The position numbers and the translations under genes are program-made. DNA of 64,000 bases from Procambarus clarkii (Eukaryota; Arthropoda; Malacostraca; Decapoda; Cambaridae), in contig NC_091199.1 in assembly GCF_040958095.1 (NCBI RefSeq), forward strand, positions 34,166,286-34,230,285. Direction: 5' to 3'. How positions within the stretch are numbered: the first letter of the stretch is position 1; every line of letters starts with the position of its first letter. The notes beneath the pieces are model-generated. The model did no database searches. It worked only from the letters and a program-made list of their open reading frames with translations, and had not been told where the DNA came from. Of this stretch, positions 48,074 through 61,046 are shown in pieces.

Positions 48074-48940
48074 TTTATTATAAATTGTGTAAACTAAGAA
48101 TTAGATGACTAAATAAATTATAAATAAATAAATAAGTTTTATTAACGCTTAATGTATATATATATATATAAATTATTACGGTGGCGAATGCCGACAATGA
48201 CTGGTGGATGTCTGGGGCAGGTAATCAGGTGATGATTGCCTCGGGCAGATAGCCTGGGGCAGGTAGCTGGGGCCAGCTTAGATAGTCTGTGAGCCAGTTT
48301 CAGTATTAAAGGTTTCATTGAGATGCTTCGGTTGATTTGTATAAAACTGACTGGTTAATGAAAAAAGGAATAAAATATTAGTATGTCAGAAAATAGGAAG
48401 AGGGAATAATATGAAGATAAGATAAGATTAAGAGCCGACTGGCTGGCTGGGCGCAAAGTAAATAAAGGTGACGCGAGAGATTGCGAGGTAAGGGGGGAGG
48501 GAGGGGGGTGTGATGTACGAAACCCTGAAAACCATGACTTACACAGGTGATTTTCTAAATTTATATGAATAACTAAGGCTTACATAGACGATTTTGTAAG
48601 TTGAAAACATGTAAAATATGTCCGTAGAGTTCTCCTGGAAGCCCTAAAGAGCTACATACGTTCCCCGTTACTTGAATTTGTCCCATAAGGCCTTAACAAA
48701 CTTCTATGTCTCGGAAATTATTTTTCTCATAAGAACTTTAACAAACTCGTATGACATTATTTTTCATTATAAGAATTCCCTAATTCCAAATCTGTGACCC
48801 CCCAAATTCACCTGAAAACCCTGGCAACGCACAGACCCCTTTTTTCCCCCCCCCAAATTCGCCTGAAAACCCTGGCAACGTACAGGGGAATTTTTCTCCC
48901 CCCAAAAAAAATTCCCCTGTGCGTTGCCAACCCTACTACT
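48074..48940 (-). repeat. Polinton right terminal inverted repeat
   Basis: 867 bp, reverse complement of 35629-36489 with one 7-bp difference and a homopolymer change. It carries the terminal hairpin at 48874-48928 and the same tandem GTTGCC/CAGGG motifs. Confidence 0.95.
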
Positions 48941-51900
48941 AACCACGCCCTTCAACCACACCCCACAACCACACCCCACAACCACACCCCACAACCACAC
49001 CCTGTAACCATACTCCACAACTACACCCCACAACCACACCCCACAACCACACCCCCACAACCACACCCTACAACCACAGCCTACAACCAAACCCCACAAC
49101 CACACCCAACAACCACACTGCACAACCACATCCTACAACCACAACCCACAACCACACTATACAACAACACCACAAAACCTTTACCTACAACCACACCCCA
49201 CAACCACACCCCACAACCACACCCTACAACCACACCCCACAACCACACCCTACAACCACACCCCACAACCACAACCCACAACCACACCCCACAACCACAC
49301 CCCCACAACCACACCCTACAACCACAGCCTACAACCAAACCCCACAACCACACCCAACAACCACACCGCACAACCACATCCTACAACCACAACCCACAAC
49401 CACACTATACAACAACACCACAAAACCTTAACCTACAACCACACCCCACAACCACACCCCACAACCACACCCTACAACCACACCCCACAACCACACCCTA
49501 CAACCACACCCCACAACCACAACCCACAACCACACCCTACAACCACATCCTAAAACCACATACCACAACCACACCCCACAACTGTACCACACAACCACAC
49601 CCTACAACCACACCCCACAACCACACACCATAACCACACCCTACAACCACATCCAAAACCACACCCCACAACCACACCCCAAAACCATACCCCACAAACA
49701 CACCCTACAATCACACCCCACATCCACACCACACAAACACACCCCACAACCATACCCTACAAACACATCCCACAACCACACCCCACAACCACACCCCACA
49801 ACGACACCCTACAACCTCACCTCACAACCACGCCCCACAACCACACCCCACAACCACACCCCACAACCACTCACCACAACCACACCCCACAACCAAACCC
49901 CACAACCACACCACAACACCTTAGCCCACAACCACACCCAACAACAACAACACTCCACAACCACACCCCACAACCACACACCACAACCACACCCCACAAC
50001 TAGTCCCCACAACCACACCCCACAACTACACCCTACAGCCACATTCCAAAACCACACCCCACAACCAAACCTCACCACCACACTCTACAACCACACTCAA
50101 GAACCACACCACCTTAACCCACAACCACACCCCACAATCACACCTCAAAACCATACCCCAAAACCACACCCCACAACCACACCCCACAATTACACCCCAC
50201 AACTACTACCACAACCACACCCCACAACCACACCCTACAACCACACCCTACAACCACATCCCAAAACCTCACTCCACAACCACACCCCACAACCACACCC
50301 CACAACCACACCTTACCCACCACACCCCATATCCACACCCGACAACCACACACCACAACCACACCTCACAACCACATCCCACAACCACACCCTACAACCA
50401 CACCCTACAACCACACTCCACACCCTACAACCACATCCTACAACCTCACCCTACATCCACACTCCACAACCACACCCTACACCCACACTCTACAACCACA
50501 CCCCACCACCACACACCACAACCACACCCCACAACCACACCCCACAACGACACCCCGCAACCACACCCTACAACCACACCCTACAACCACAACCCACAAC
50601 CTCACCCTACAACCACACCCTACAACCACACCCCCAAAACCACACCCCACAACCACACCCCACCACCACACCCCACAACCACACCCCACAACCACACCCT
50701 ACAACCTCACACTACAACCACACTCCACAACCACACCCTACAACCACACCCTAGAACCACACCCCACCACCACACACCAGAACCACACCCAACAACCACA
50801 CCCCACAACCACACCCCACAAACACACCCCACAGTCACACCCTACAAACACACCCTGCAACCAGACCCCACTACTACTCCCACAACCACATCCCACAACA
50901 ACTCCTCACAACCACACCCCACAACAACACCTCACAACCACACCCCACAACCTCACTCTACAACCAAACCCCACAACCACACCAATAACCACACCCGACA
51001 ACCACACCCCACAACCACACACATAACCACACTATACAACCACACCACAACACCTTAACCCACAACCACACCCAACAACAACACTCCACAAGCACATCCC
51101 AAACCACACCTAACAACCACACCACAACACCTTAACCCTCAACCACACCCCACAACCACACCTAACAACCACACCCCACACCACTTTCCACAACCACACC
51201 CCACAACCAAACCCCACAACCACACCCCACAACCACACCCCACAATCACACCCCGCAACCAGTCCCCACTACTACTCCCACAACCACACCCCACAACAAC
51301 ACCTCACAACCACACCCCACAACAACACCTCACAACCACACCCCATAACAACACCTCACAACCACACCCCACAACCTCACTCTACAACCACACTCCACAA
51401 CCACACCAATAACCACGCCCGACAACCACACCACAACACCTTAACCCACAACCACACCCAACAACAACACTCCACAAGCACATCCCAAACCACACCTAAC
51501 CACCACACCACAACACCTTAACCCTCAACCACACCCCACAACCACACCTAACAACCACACCCCACACCACTTTCCACAACCACACCCCACAACCAAACCC
51601 CACAACCACACCCCATAACCTCACCCTCAACCATACCCCACAACCGCACCCCACAACCTCACCCCACAACCACACCCCACAACCTCACCCTCACAAAAAC
51701 ACCCCACAACCACACCCCACAACCATCCAACACAACCACACCCTACAACCACACCCCACAACCATACCCTACAACAACATCCCACAACCACACCCCCCAA
51801 CCACACCCCCACAACCACACCCTACAACCACAGCCTACAACCAAACCCCACAACCACACCCAACAACCACACCGCACAACCACATCCTACAACCACACCC

Positions 51901-53595
51901 CACAACCACCCTATACAACCACACTATACAACCACACCACAAAACTTAACCCACAACCACACACAACAACAAAACTCTTTAACCACACCACACAACCACA
52001 CCCCACAACCACACCCAACAACCACACCCCACAACCACTTTCCACAACCACACCCCACAACCAATCCCCAAAACCACACCCTATAACCATACTCCACAAC
52101 TACACCCCACAACCACACCCCACATCCACACCCCCACAACTACACCCAACAACCACACCGCATAACCACATCCTACAACCACACCCCACTACCACACCCC
52201 ACAACCACACTATACAACCACACCACAAAACCTTAACCCACAACCACACACAACAACAACACTCTTTATCCACACCCCAAAACCACACCCCACAACCACA
52301 CCCCACAACCACACCCCACACCCACACCCTGCAACCACACCCCACAACCACTCCGCACAACCACACCCCACAACCACACCCTACAACCACATCCCAAAAC
52401 CACATACCACAACCACACCCCACAACTATACCATACAACCACACCACACAACCATACCACAACACTTTCATCCACAACCACATCCCACATCCACACCTCA
52501 CACCCAACACTCACAACTATACCCCACAACAACACCCCACAACTACACACCATAACCACACCCTACAACCACATCCCAAACCACACCCCACAACCACACC
52601 CCAAACCATACCCCACAAACACACCCAACAATAACACCCCACATCCACACCACCCCACAACCACACCCCACAACAACACCCCACAACGATACCCTACAAC
52701 CTCACCTCACAACCACGCCCCACAACCACGACCCACAACCACACCCCACAACCACACCCCACAACCACACCCTATAACCATACTTCACAATTACACCCCA
52801 CAACCACACCCCCACAACCACACCCTACAACCACAGCCTTCAACCAAACCCCACAACCACACCCAACAACCACACCGCACAACCACATCCTACAACCACA
52901 CCCCACAACCACACCCCACAACCTTACTATACAACCACACCCTACAACCACACCCCACAAACCCACCCTACAACCACACCCTTCAACCACACCCCACAAC
53001 CACACCCCACAACCACACCCCACAACCACACCCTACAACCACACCCCACAACCACACCCCAAAACCACACCCCACAACCACACCCTACAACCACACCTTA
53101 CAACCACACCCCATATCCACACCTCACAACCACACCCCACAACCACACCCTACAACCACACCCCACAACCACACCCCACAACCACACCCCACAAACACAC
53201 CCTACAACCACATCCCAAAACAACATACCACAACCACACCCCACAACTATACAACACAACCACACCCTACAACCACATCCCACAACCATACCACAACACT
53301 TTCAACCACAACCACATCCCACAACCACACCTCACACCCCGCAACCACACCCTACAACCAAACCCCACAACCAAACCACAACACCTTAATTCACAACCAA
53401 ACCCTACAACCACACCTCACAACCACACCCCACAACCACACCCCACAACCACACCCCACAACCACACCCCACAACCACACCCCACAACCACACCCCACAA
53501 CCACACCCCACAAACACACCACACAACCACACATTACAACACCCCTCAACCACACCTCACTACCACACCTAACAACCACACCCCCCAAACCACAC
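48941..53595. repeat. 13-bp minisatellite, right block (4.65 kb)
   Basis: Continuation of the CCACACCCCACAA array after the Polinton, starting with the target duplication AACCAC. The same higher-order segments recur here (for example 49809-50081 and 51911-52510 match parts of 12.3-16.6 kb). 53390-53520 is a run of nearly uniform 13-bp units. The array ends where a SINE fragment begins. Confidence 0.96.
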
Positions 53596-53597
53596 GC

Positions 53598-53680
53598 CAC
53601 GATAGCGCGCAGGACTCGTAATTCTGTGGCGCGGGTTCGCAAATAGGTACCTGGGAGTTAGTTAGTCACGGGCTGCTTCC

Positions 53681-53681
<1 letters not shown>
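53598..53681 (+). mobile_element. Internally deleted SINE fragment
   Basis: Plus-strand GATAGCGCGCAGGACTCGTA and GTGGCGCGGGTTCG match the tRNA-like head of the copy at 53880-54099, then it jumps to AAATAGGTACCTGGGAGTTA and GGGCTGCTTCCTGG of the body. The region between is deleted, including most of the B-box arm. It passes directly into (TG)n. Confidence 0.8.
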
Positions 53682-54099
<418 letters not shown>

Positions 54100-54104
54100 A
54101 CTCG

Positions 54105-54555
<451 letters not shown>

Positions 54556-57500
54556 TTACAGCAATGACTCCTGTCCTATTTCCCTATCATACCTGGTTTT
54601 AAAATTATGAATAGTATTTGCTTCCACAACCTGTTCCTGAAGTGCATTCCATTTCCCCACTACTCTCACGCTAAAAGAAAACTTCCTAACATCTCTGTGA
54701 CTCATCTGAGTTTCAAGCTTCCATCCATGTCCTCTCGTTCTGTTACTATTCCGTGTGAACATTTCGTCTATGTCCACTCTGTCAATTCCTCTGAGTATCT
54801 TATACGTTCCTATCATGTCCCCCCTCTCCCTTCTTCTTTCTAGTGTCGTAAGGCACAATTCCCTCAGGCGCTCTTCATACCCCATCCCTCGTAGCTCTGG
54901 GACGAGTCTCGTTGCAAACCTCTGAACTTTTTCCAGTTTCATTATATGTTTCTTCAGATGGGGACTCCATGATGAGGCGGCATACTCTAAGACTGGCCTT
55001 ACGTAGGCAGTGTAAAGCGCCCTAAATGCCTCCTTACTTAGGTTTCTGAATGATGTTCTAACTTTTGCCAGTGTAGAGTACGCTGCTGTCGTTATCCTAT
55101 TAATATGTGCCTCAGGAGATAGATTAGGTGTTACGTCCACCCCCAGGTCTCTTTCACGCGTCGTTACAGGTAGGCTGTTCCCCTTCATTGTGTACTGTCC
55201 CTTTGGTCTCCTATCTCCTAGTCCCATTTCCATAACTTTACATTTGCTCGTGTTGACTTCTAGTAGCCATTTCTCTGACCATCTCTGCAATCTGTTCAGG
55301 TCCTCTTGGAGGATCCTGCAATCCTCATCTGTCACAACTCTTCTCATCAACTTTGCATCATCCGCAAACATCGACATGTAGGACTCTACGCCTGTAAACA
55401 TGTCGTTAACATATACAAGAAATAGAATTGGTCCCAGCACCGATCCTTGTGGTACTCCACTTGTTACTGTTCGCCAGTCCGACTTCTCGCCCCTTACCGT
55501 AACTCTTTGGCTCCTTCCTGTTAGGTAGTTCCTTATCCATTCTAGGACCTTTCCCCCCACCCCCGCCTGCCTCTCGAGCTTGAACAGCAGTCTCATGTGC
55601 GGTACTGTATCAAAGGCTTTTTGGCAGTCCAGAAATATGCAGTCTGCCCAACCATCTCTGTCCTGTCTTATCCTCGTTATTTTATCATAGAATTCCAGAA
55701 GGTTTGTTAGGCACGATTTCCCTGTCCAGAACCCATGTTGATGTTTGTTCACAAACCTAATGTTCTCCAGGTGTGCAACCAGTCGCAGCCTAATTATTCT
55801 TTCCAGTATTATACAGGGGATGCTTGTCAGTGATACAGGTCTGTAGTTAAGTGCCTCCTCCCTATCTCCTTTCTTGAAGATCGGCACGACATTTGCCTTC
55901 TTCCAGCAACTGGGCAATTCTCCTGACATAAGTGACTCATTAAAGATCATTGCCAGAGGCACGCTGAGGGCCTGTGCTGCTTCTTTTAGTATCCACGGTG
56001 ATACTTTGTCTGGTCCAACTGCTTTAGTTGCATCTAGAGTTGTCAACTGTTTCATTACCTCCTCTGCTGTCACCTCTATATCTGATAGTCTTTCATCTAG
56101 GGTAACCCCTTCCAACAATGGGAGCTGCTCAGGCTCGGTAGTGAACACTCCATGGAAACTGGCATTCAGTGCCTCGCAGATTTCCTTGTCACTTTCAGTA
56201 TATGCCCCCTCTGTCTTCCTTAGTCTTGTCACTTGGTCGTTCACCGACATTTTTCTTCTTATATGACTGTGTAGTAACTTGGGTTGTTTTTTCGCTTTGA
56301 TTGCAATATCGTTCTCATAGTCCCTTTCCGATGTTCGTCTTATGTTAATGTAATCGTTCCTAGCTCTGTTGTATCTGCTTCTGTTGTCCTCTGTTCTTTG
56401 TCTTCTGTACTTCCTCCACTCCCGTCTGCTGGCCATTTTTGCTTCCTGACACTGTCTATTAAACCATGGGTTATTATATTCCTTCTTATTTTTTCCCTTT
56501 ACCGTTGGTATAAATCTCTCTTCGGCCTCCTGGCATTTCTGTATGACTAGGTCCATCATATCTTGGACTGTTTTTCCTCTAATTTCTTCCTCCCACTGCA
56601 CTTCACCCAGATAGTCCCTTATCCTCATATAGTCCCCTTTCCTGTAGTCAGCTCTCCTTTCCCAGATCTCTTGTCCCATGGTCATAAGTTTGAATTCCAT
56701 CATGTAGTCAAAGACTAGGACACAATGGTCACTGGCCCCTAGAGGTATTTCATGCTCTAAATTCTCGATATCTTCTACGTTCTGGGTGAAAATCAGGTCT
56801 AATAGGCTCGGTGCATCTCCTCCTCTTTCCCTTGTGTCTTCCTTCACATGTTGTGTCAGGAAATTCCTGTCTACAACATCTACTAATTTTGCTCCCCACG
56901 TTTCGTCCCCTCCATGGGGATTCCTTGATTCCCAATTTATCTCTCCATGATTTAGGTCCCCCATGATCAGCAGCTTCGCTCTCATTCTGTGGGCTAGTGT
57001 TGCTGCCTTCTGCAGTTCATCTATACATGCTTTGTTGTTGTCATCATACTCCTGCCTGGGTCTTCTACTGTTTGGTGGGGGATTGTAGATTACCAGGATC
57101 ACAATCTTCCTCCCATCTACTGTCAGAGTTCCATGTATGAAGCTTGTGCACTCATTGGTAACTCGATTTCCCAGGTCTTCAAACTTCCATTTCCGCTTTA
57201 TTAGGAGTGCTACTCCCCTTCCCTGTCTCTGTGTCCTCTCTTTTCGTATCACCTGGTACCCTTCAGGAAAGATTGCATCTGAGATCATGTCATTAATTTT
57301 AGTTTCCACAATTGCAACTATGTCAGGATCTGCTTCACTCACTCTTTCTTTTATCTCTTCTGCTTTATTAGATACCCCATCAGCATTGGTGTACCAAACC
57401 TTGAGATTCTTCATGGAAACTCTTGTACCAGAGTTCTCCCTTTCTCTGGGGGTCTGGGGGGATCTGGGGGATGTCTGGGGGGTGACTGGGGGCAGAGGGG

Positions 57501-57885
57501 ATCTGGGGGATCTGGGGGGTGTCTGGGGGATGACTGGGGGCGGGGAGGGTCCGGGGGATGTCCGGGGGGATCCGGGGGGTGTCTGGGGGGGTCCGGGGGG
57601 TGTATGGGGGGTGAAAGAGTTCAGGAGGGGGGTGTTCAGAAAGAGTGCTTGGGGGGCTACTGGGGGCTGGGCTTCTAGGAAGGTAGGTAGGAGGGTCTGG
57701 GGTAGGGCCTGGGTAGGTAGGTCTGGAGTAGGAAGGGCATACTGGGTCTGAAGATTGGGGAGGGCATAGAGGGGTTGGGAGATAGCGTAAGGTTGGGAGA
57801 CAGATAGAGGTTGAGAGGTTGGGAGGGGGAAGGATAGAGGGGGTGGGGGGGACCTCCCACCTCCCTCGCAAGGGTGGGGGGTCAC
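54556..57885 (-). CDS. LINE ORF2: APE endonuclease and reverse transcriptase
   Basis: 1109 codons, making the enzyme that nicks target DNA and copies the element RNA there. Residues 1-157 are a low-complexity proline-rich linker (TPP/SPR/PPG repeats). From about 158 the AP-endonuclease domain reads KVWYTNADGVSNKAEEI, DIVAIVETK, LLIMGDLNHGEINW and GASDHCVLVF, with the catalytic residues present. The reverse transcriptase follows with NYRPVSLTSIPCIILERIIR, IFLDCQKAFDTVPH (motif A), SGVPQGSVLGPILFLVYVND (motif B) and MSMFADDAKLM (motif C), then the thumb and a conserved C-terminus with KLEKVQRFATRLVPELRGMG. CR1/L2 group of the Jockey superfamily, from motif pattern. The start is unclear: ORF1 stops in ATGTGACC, so ORF2 could begin by re-initiation near there or at Met158. 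Confidence 0.92.
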   Translation of the reverse strand: MTPHPCEGGGRSPPPPLSFPLPTSQPLSVSQPYAISQPLYALPNLQTQYALPTPDLPTQALPQTLLPTFLEAQPPVAPQALFLNTPLLNSFTPHTPPGPPQTPPGSPRTSPGPSPPPVIPQTPPRSPRSPLPPVTPQTSPRSPQTPRERENSGTRVSMKNLKVWYTNADGVSNKAEEIKERVSEADPDIVAIVETKINDMISDAIFPEGYQVIRKERTQRQGRGVALLIKRKWKFEDLGNRVTNECTSFIHGTLTVDGRKIVILVIYNPPPNSRRPRQEYDDNNKACIDELQKAATLAHRMRAKLLIMGDLNHGEINWESRNPHGGDETWGAKLVDVVDRNFLTQHVKEDTRERGGDAPSLLDLIFTQNVEDIENLEHEIPLGASDHCVLVFDYMMEFKLMTMGQEIWERRADYRKGDYMRIRDYLGEVQWEEEIRGKTVQDMMDLVIQKCQEAEERFIPTVKGKNKKEYNNPWFNRQCQEAKMASRREWRKYRRQRTEDNRSRYNRARNDYINIRRTSERDYENDIAIKAKKQPKLLHSHIRRKMSVNDQVTRLRKTEGAYTESDKEICEALNASFHGVFTTEPEQLPLLEGVTLDERLSDIEVTAEEVMKQLTTLDATKAVGPDKVSPWILKEAAQALSVPLAMIFNESLMSGELPSCWKKANVVPIFKKGDREEALNYRPVSLTSIPCIILERIIRLRLVAHLENIRFVNKHQHGFWTGKSCLTNLLEFYDKITRIRQDRDGWADCIFLDCQKAFDTVPHMRLLFKLERQAGVGGKVLEWIRNYLTGRSQRVTVRGEKSDWRTVTSGVPQGSVLGPILFLVYVNDMFTGVESYMSMFADDAKLMRRVVTDEDCRILQEDLNRLQRWSEKWLLEVNTSKCKVMEMGLGDRRPKGQYTMKGNSLPVTTRERDLGVDVTPNLSPEAHINRITTAAYSTLAKVRTSFRNLSKEAFRALYTAYVRPVLEYAASSWSPHLKKHIMKLEKVQRFATRLVPELRGMGYEERLRELCLTTLERRRERGDMIGTYKILRGIDRVDIDEMFTRNSNRTRGHGWKLETQMSHRDVRKFSFSVRVVGKWNALQEQVVEANTIHNFKTRYDREIGQESLL

Positions 57886-58979
57886 ATGGAAGGAGAGGGG
57901 ATGAGGAGGGGTGAGGGCTGGGTAGGCTTTGGGTGTTGAGAGGATGAGGTCTGGGTGGGTTCTTGGGGTTGAGGGGATGAGGTCTGGATGGGTTTTGGGG
58001 GTTGAGGGGATGAGAGCTGGGTGGGTTTTGGGGGTTGAGGGGATGAGGGCTGGACGGGTTTTGGGGGCTGAGGTGATGAGGGGGTCCTTGGAATGTGGGA
58101 TGAATTTGACTCCAGTGGGGTCAGAGGGGTCAAGGGATGTGCTGGGGAGATAAGCAGGGGCGGCTGATTTGGGAAAGGGGTGACCTGAGAAGCACGTGTG
58201 AGCTGGTTAGCATGGGGTGGTTTAGCACTGGGGTGTGTAGCTGCGCTCAAATGGGAAGAGTCGTACTGTTGTTTGCTTGCTCTGTGGGCAATCTGTTCCT
58301 CCTTCGTCATGAATTTGTCAATAAATACGTTGTAGTAATTTTCGCTACCTCTGAGTAGGTGTTTGTGATGCAGTATGTAATCCACTGCCTCTTCGTTAGT
58401 GAACTGTACCAGGACAGGTCGTTTCCTGTTACAGTTGTATGGTCCAATGCGTCGGTGGACTTGCACCTCATTCCCTGCCATCTGGGCTCTCATGTCTCTC
58501 AAGATCCCCTGTAGTTCCAAATCCTCAATCTCCATCCTTTCCTGCCTCGATGGTGCCCTGGCTTCAAGTAATCCATGGATTATGATTGTCCTCTTTCTCA
58601 GTTCATGGTCATGCTGGTGGCCCTCTCCCTGGCTGACCCCCACCCCTCCTACACCCGCTACTCCACCTACTACTACTCCCCCTTCCCCTGCCAAGCTTCC
58701 CTTATTCCTGCCAAATTCATTAGTAAGCCTAGATATTTCTCCTTGCCATTCTACCCTGCTCTTCCTGATTTCCTCTTGAATATAATCCATAAACTCTTGT
58801 TTGAGTCTTTGAACCTCGCCCTGTATCTTATTAAAGACTTCACTTTTAATCCCCTGGATTAGATCACCTATCCAAACATCCCTCTTCTCTACAAATTTCC
58901 CAATCATCTTCTCCACAAACCTATCTTCTTCCTCAATCATAATACTGTTGGACCTAGACACCCTTCCTGACCTATTCAT
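57882..58979 (-). CDS. LINE ORF1: coiled-coil/RRM-like RNA-binding protein
   Basis: 365 residues. The N-terminal 15-95 is charged and helical with heptad-like spacing (VEKMIGKFVEKRDVWIGDLI, VQRLKQEFMDYIQEEI), likely a coiled coil for trimer or dimer formation. After a glycine/valine-rich linker, 128-235 resembles the RRM-like core of L1/CR1 ORF1 proteins (LRKRTIIIHGLLEA, VHRRIGPYNCNRKRPVLVQF, IDKFMTKEEQIAHRAS). The C-terminal third is proline-rich with repeated SSPQPPKPxQ units of about 11 residues. Such proteins coat element RNA and act as nucleic-acid chaperones in the cytoplasmic particle. Its TGA lies at the ORF2 frame start (ATGTGACC), arguing for coupled expression. Confidence 0.85.
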   Translation of the reverse strand: MNRSGRVSRSNSIMIEEEDRFVEKMIGKFVEKRDVWIGDLIQGIKSEVFNKIQGEVQRLKQEFMDYIQEEIRKSRVEWQGEISRLTNEFGRNKGSLAGEGGVVVGGVAGVGGVGVSQGEGHQHDHELRKRTIIIHGLLEARAPSRQERMEIEDLELQGILRDMRAQMAGNEVQVHRRIGPYNCNRKRPVLVQFTNEEAVDYILHHKHLLRGSENYYNVFIDKFMTKEEQIAHRASKQQYDSSHLSAATHPSAKPPHANQLTRASQVTPFPNQPPLLISPAHPLTPLTPLESNSSHIPRTPSSPQPPKPVQPSSPQPPKPTQLSSPQPPKPIQTSSPQPQEPTQTSSSQHPKPTQPSPLLIPSPSM

Positions 58980-59100
58980 TGCTATAATGCAACCTTACCC
59001 ACAGGGGTTCCAAGTATCTTACCGTCCTGCTAACACAATAGGTGAGTGAATCTCCAAGCGTCGTCCCACGTGGTGGTAGAAGGTTGCTGCCGGGGTGAGG

Positions 59101-59340
59101 TCACGCGGTCAGAGGTCGGTGAGGTCTGCTCCCACACTGCCACAATTACTTCCTCAACTATTTTGAATTACGCTATTTAAACTGTTTTTCTTCACTACCT
59201 TATGGCTCTGGCCAAAACTCAAGGTTTTTTCATTCACTTGTACACACTTTTTCACTTCGAAGTTGCCTGATTACCCCTCCCACTCAACTAGTGAGACAGG
59301 AGCTCCCAACCCACGTCCACCCAACACGATGGTCACAAGA
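59101..59340. other. Possible LINE 5' UTR and flank; no gene
   Basis: GC-rich first half, then TTTTT-rich DNA. No domain or repeat recognised. Confidence 0.4.
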
Positions 59341-59443
<103 letters not shown>

Positions 59444-59467
59444 GAAAACAAAAGTTGTCAGTAATAC

Positions 59468-59540
59468 AGTTGATTGACAGTTGAGAGGTGGGCCTAAAGA
59501 GCATAGCTCAACCCCTGCAAACACAACTAGGTGAATACTC
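59468..59540 (+). other. LINE/SINE 3' tail copy
   Basis: ACAGTTGATTGACAGTTGAG, GTGGGCCTAAAGAGCATAGC, TCAACCCCTGCAAACACAAC and TAGGTGAATAC, the conserved tail without coding sequence in front, followed by degenerate CA repeats. Confidence 0.8.
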
Positions 59541-60695
59541 AGGTACACAAACATTAACATACAAGTATACACACACACACTCACACACTCAGGTACACAA
59601 ACAATAACATACAAGTATACACACACACACACACACACTCAGGTACACAAACAATAACATACAAGTATACACACACATACACACACACTCAGGTACACAA
59701 ACAATAACATACAAGTATACACACACATACACACACACTCAGGTACACAAACAATAACATACAAGTATACACACACATACACACACTCAGGTACACAAAC
59801 AATAACATACAAGTATACACACACACACACACACACTCAGGTACACAAACAATAACATACAAGTATACACACACATACACACACTCAGGTACACAAACAA
59901 TAACATACACGTACACACAAACACATTCACACACTCAGGCACACAAACAATAACAAACACTCACACTCAGGTACACAAACAATAACACATAAACACACAC
60001 ACACACACAAACAATAACATACACAATCACATATACACAGGCACACAAACAATAACATACACAAACACACACACACAGGCACACAAACAATAACATACAC
60101 GTACACTCACACTCAGGCACACAAACAATAACATACACTCACACTCAGGCACACAAACAATAACATACACGTATACACAAACACATACACACACTCAGGA
60201 ACACAAACAATAACATACACGTATACACAAACACATACACACACTCAGGCACACAAACAATAACATAAACACACACACACACAGGCACACAAACAATAAC
60301 ATACACAAACATACACAAACACACACACACTCAGGCAAACAAACAATAACATACAAGTATACACACACACACACACTCAGGCACACAAACAATAACATAC
60401 ACAAACAAACACACAGGCACACAAACAATAACATACACGTATACACAAACACATACACACACTCAGGCACACAAGCAATAACATAAACACACACACACTC
60501 AGGCACACAAACAATAACATACACAAACACACACACAGGCACACAAACAATAACATACACGTATACACAAACACATACACACACTCAGGCACACAAACAA
60601 TAACATAAACACACAAACAGGCACACAAACAATAACATAAACACACACACACTCAGGCAAACAAACAATAACATATACATACAAACACACACACA
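59541..60695. repeat. Degenerate CA-rich minisatellite, ~45-60-bp units
   Basis: About 20 units of the type ACTCAGGCACACAAACAATAACATACA followed by a variable GTATACACACACACA stretch. The same units flank the (CA)n tract at 9.8-10.4 kb. Confidence 0.93.
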
Positions 60696-60924
60696 AGCCA
60701 GGATGAACAAACAATGGTCTTCCTGGTTCAGGTGTTTGTTAAGGTCATTATCACCGTCGTGCACTAATATAATCATCAAGTGATAACATTAACTTTATTA
60801 TATTATACAAATGGTCCCTTAAAGGAGAAAGTTAACAATAGTTCCTACAGGAATATATTGTTAATGGCGGACAATACGGACAATATCCTCGCCCCAAGAC
60901 GTCATCTGTGAAGACCAAACTTAC
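60696..60924. other. Intron sequence next to the FReD exon, no other gene
   Basis: Single-copy-looking DNA on the 3' (donor) side of the exon. It contains no further recognisable domain. Confidence 0.5.
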
Positions 60925-61046
60925 ATGACAGGAGATCATTGTCTCTGTCCAGGGTGGAGAACTTCATCCCACTGAGGTTGTGGGGCCGTACAAGGACGTC
61001 CCCCATGGTACTCTCTTCCTGGTACCCGTCCACCAGCAGCTGGTAC
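60925..61046 (-). CDS. Fibrinogen-related domain (FReD) protein, internal exon
   Basis: A 122-bp minus-strand exon between an acceptor ATGGACCAG|G (AG at 61048-61047, preceded by a pyrimidine-rich CTACTCCTACCATCTCCTAC) and a consensus donor T|GTAAGT (GT at 60924-60923). It encodes 40 full codons, YQLLVDGYQEESTMGDVL and on to SGMKFSTLDRDNDLLS, the centre of a fibrinogen C-terminal domain. GMKFST.DRDND is the calcium-binding region. Both ends are phase 1. The next expected block (CA-Y-GGWWY-C) is found on the same strand at 9401-9220, in matching phase. Upstream exons would lie beyond 64000. The family includes secreted lectin-like FREPs, ficolins and tenascin or angiopoietin ends. Which type cannot be told from two exons. 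Confidence 0.85.

Larger units (their letters stand above)
35629..48940 (-). mobile_element. Complete Polinton/Maverick element, 13.3 kb
   Basis: Ends are 5'-AGTAGTAGGG and CCCTACTACT-3', with the AG..CT termini usual for Polintons. A 6-bp target duplication, AACCAC, is at 35623-35628 and 48941-48946, and array copies such as 16808-16900 show the corresponding uninterrupted sequence. TIRs of about 860 bp enclose protein-primed DNA polymerase B, FtsK/HerA-type ATPase, RVE integrase, adenain-like protease and capsid genes, all on the minus strand. Known biology: self-synthesising elements related to adintoviruses, thought able to form virions. Nearly identical TIRs and mostly open genes suggest a young, possibly intact copy. 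Confidence 0.96.
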
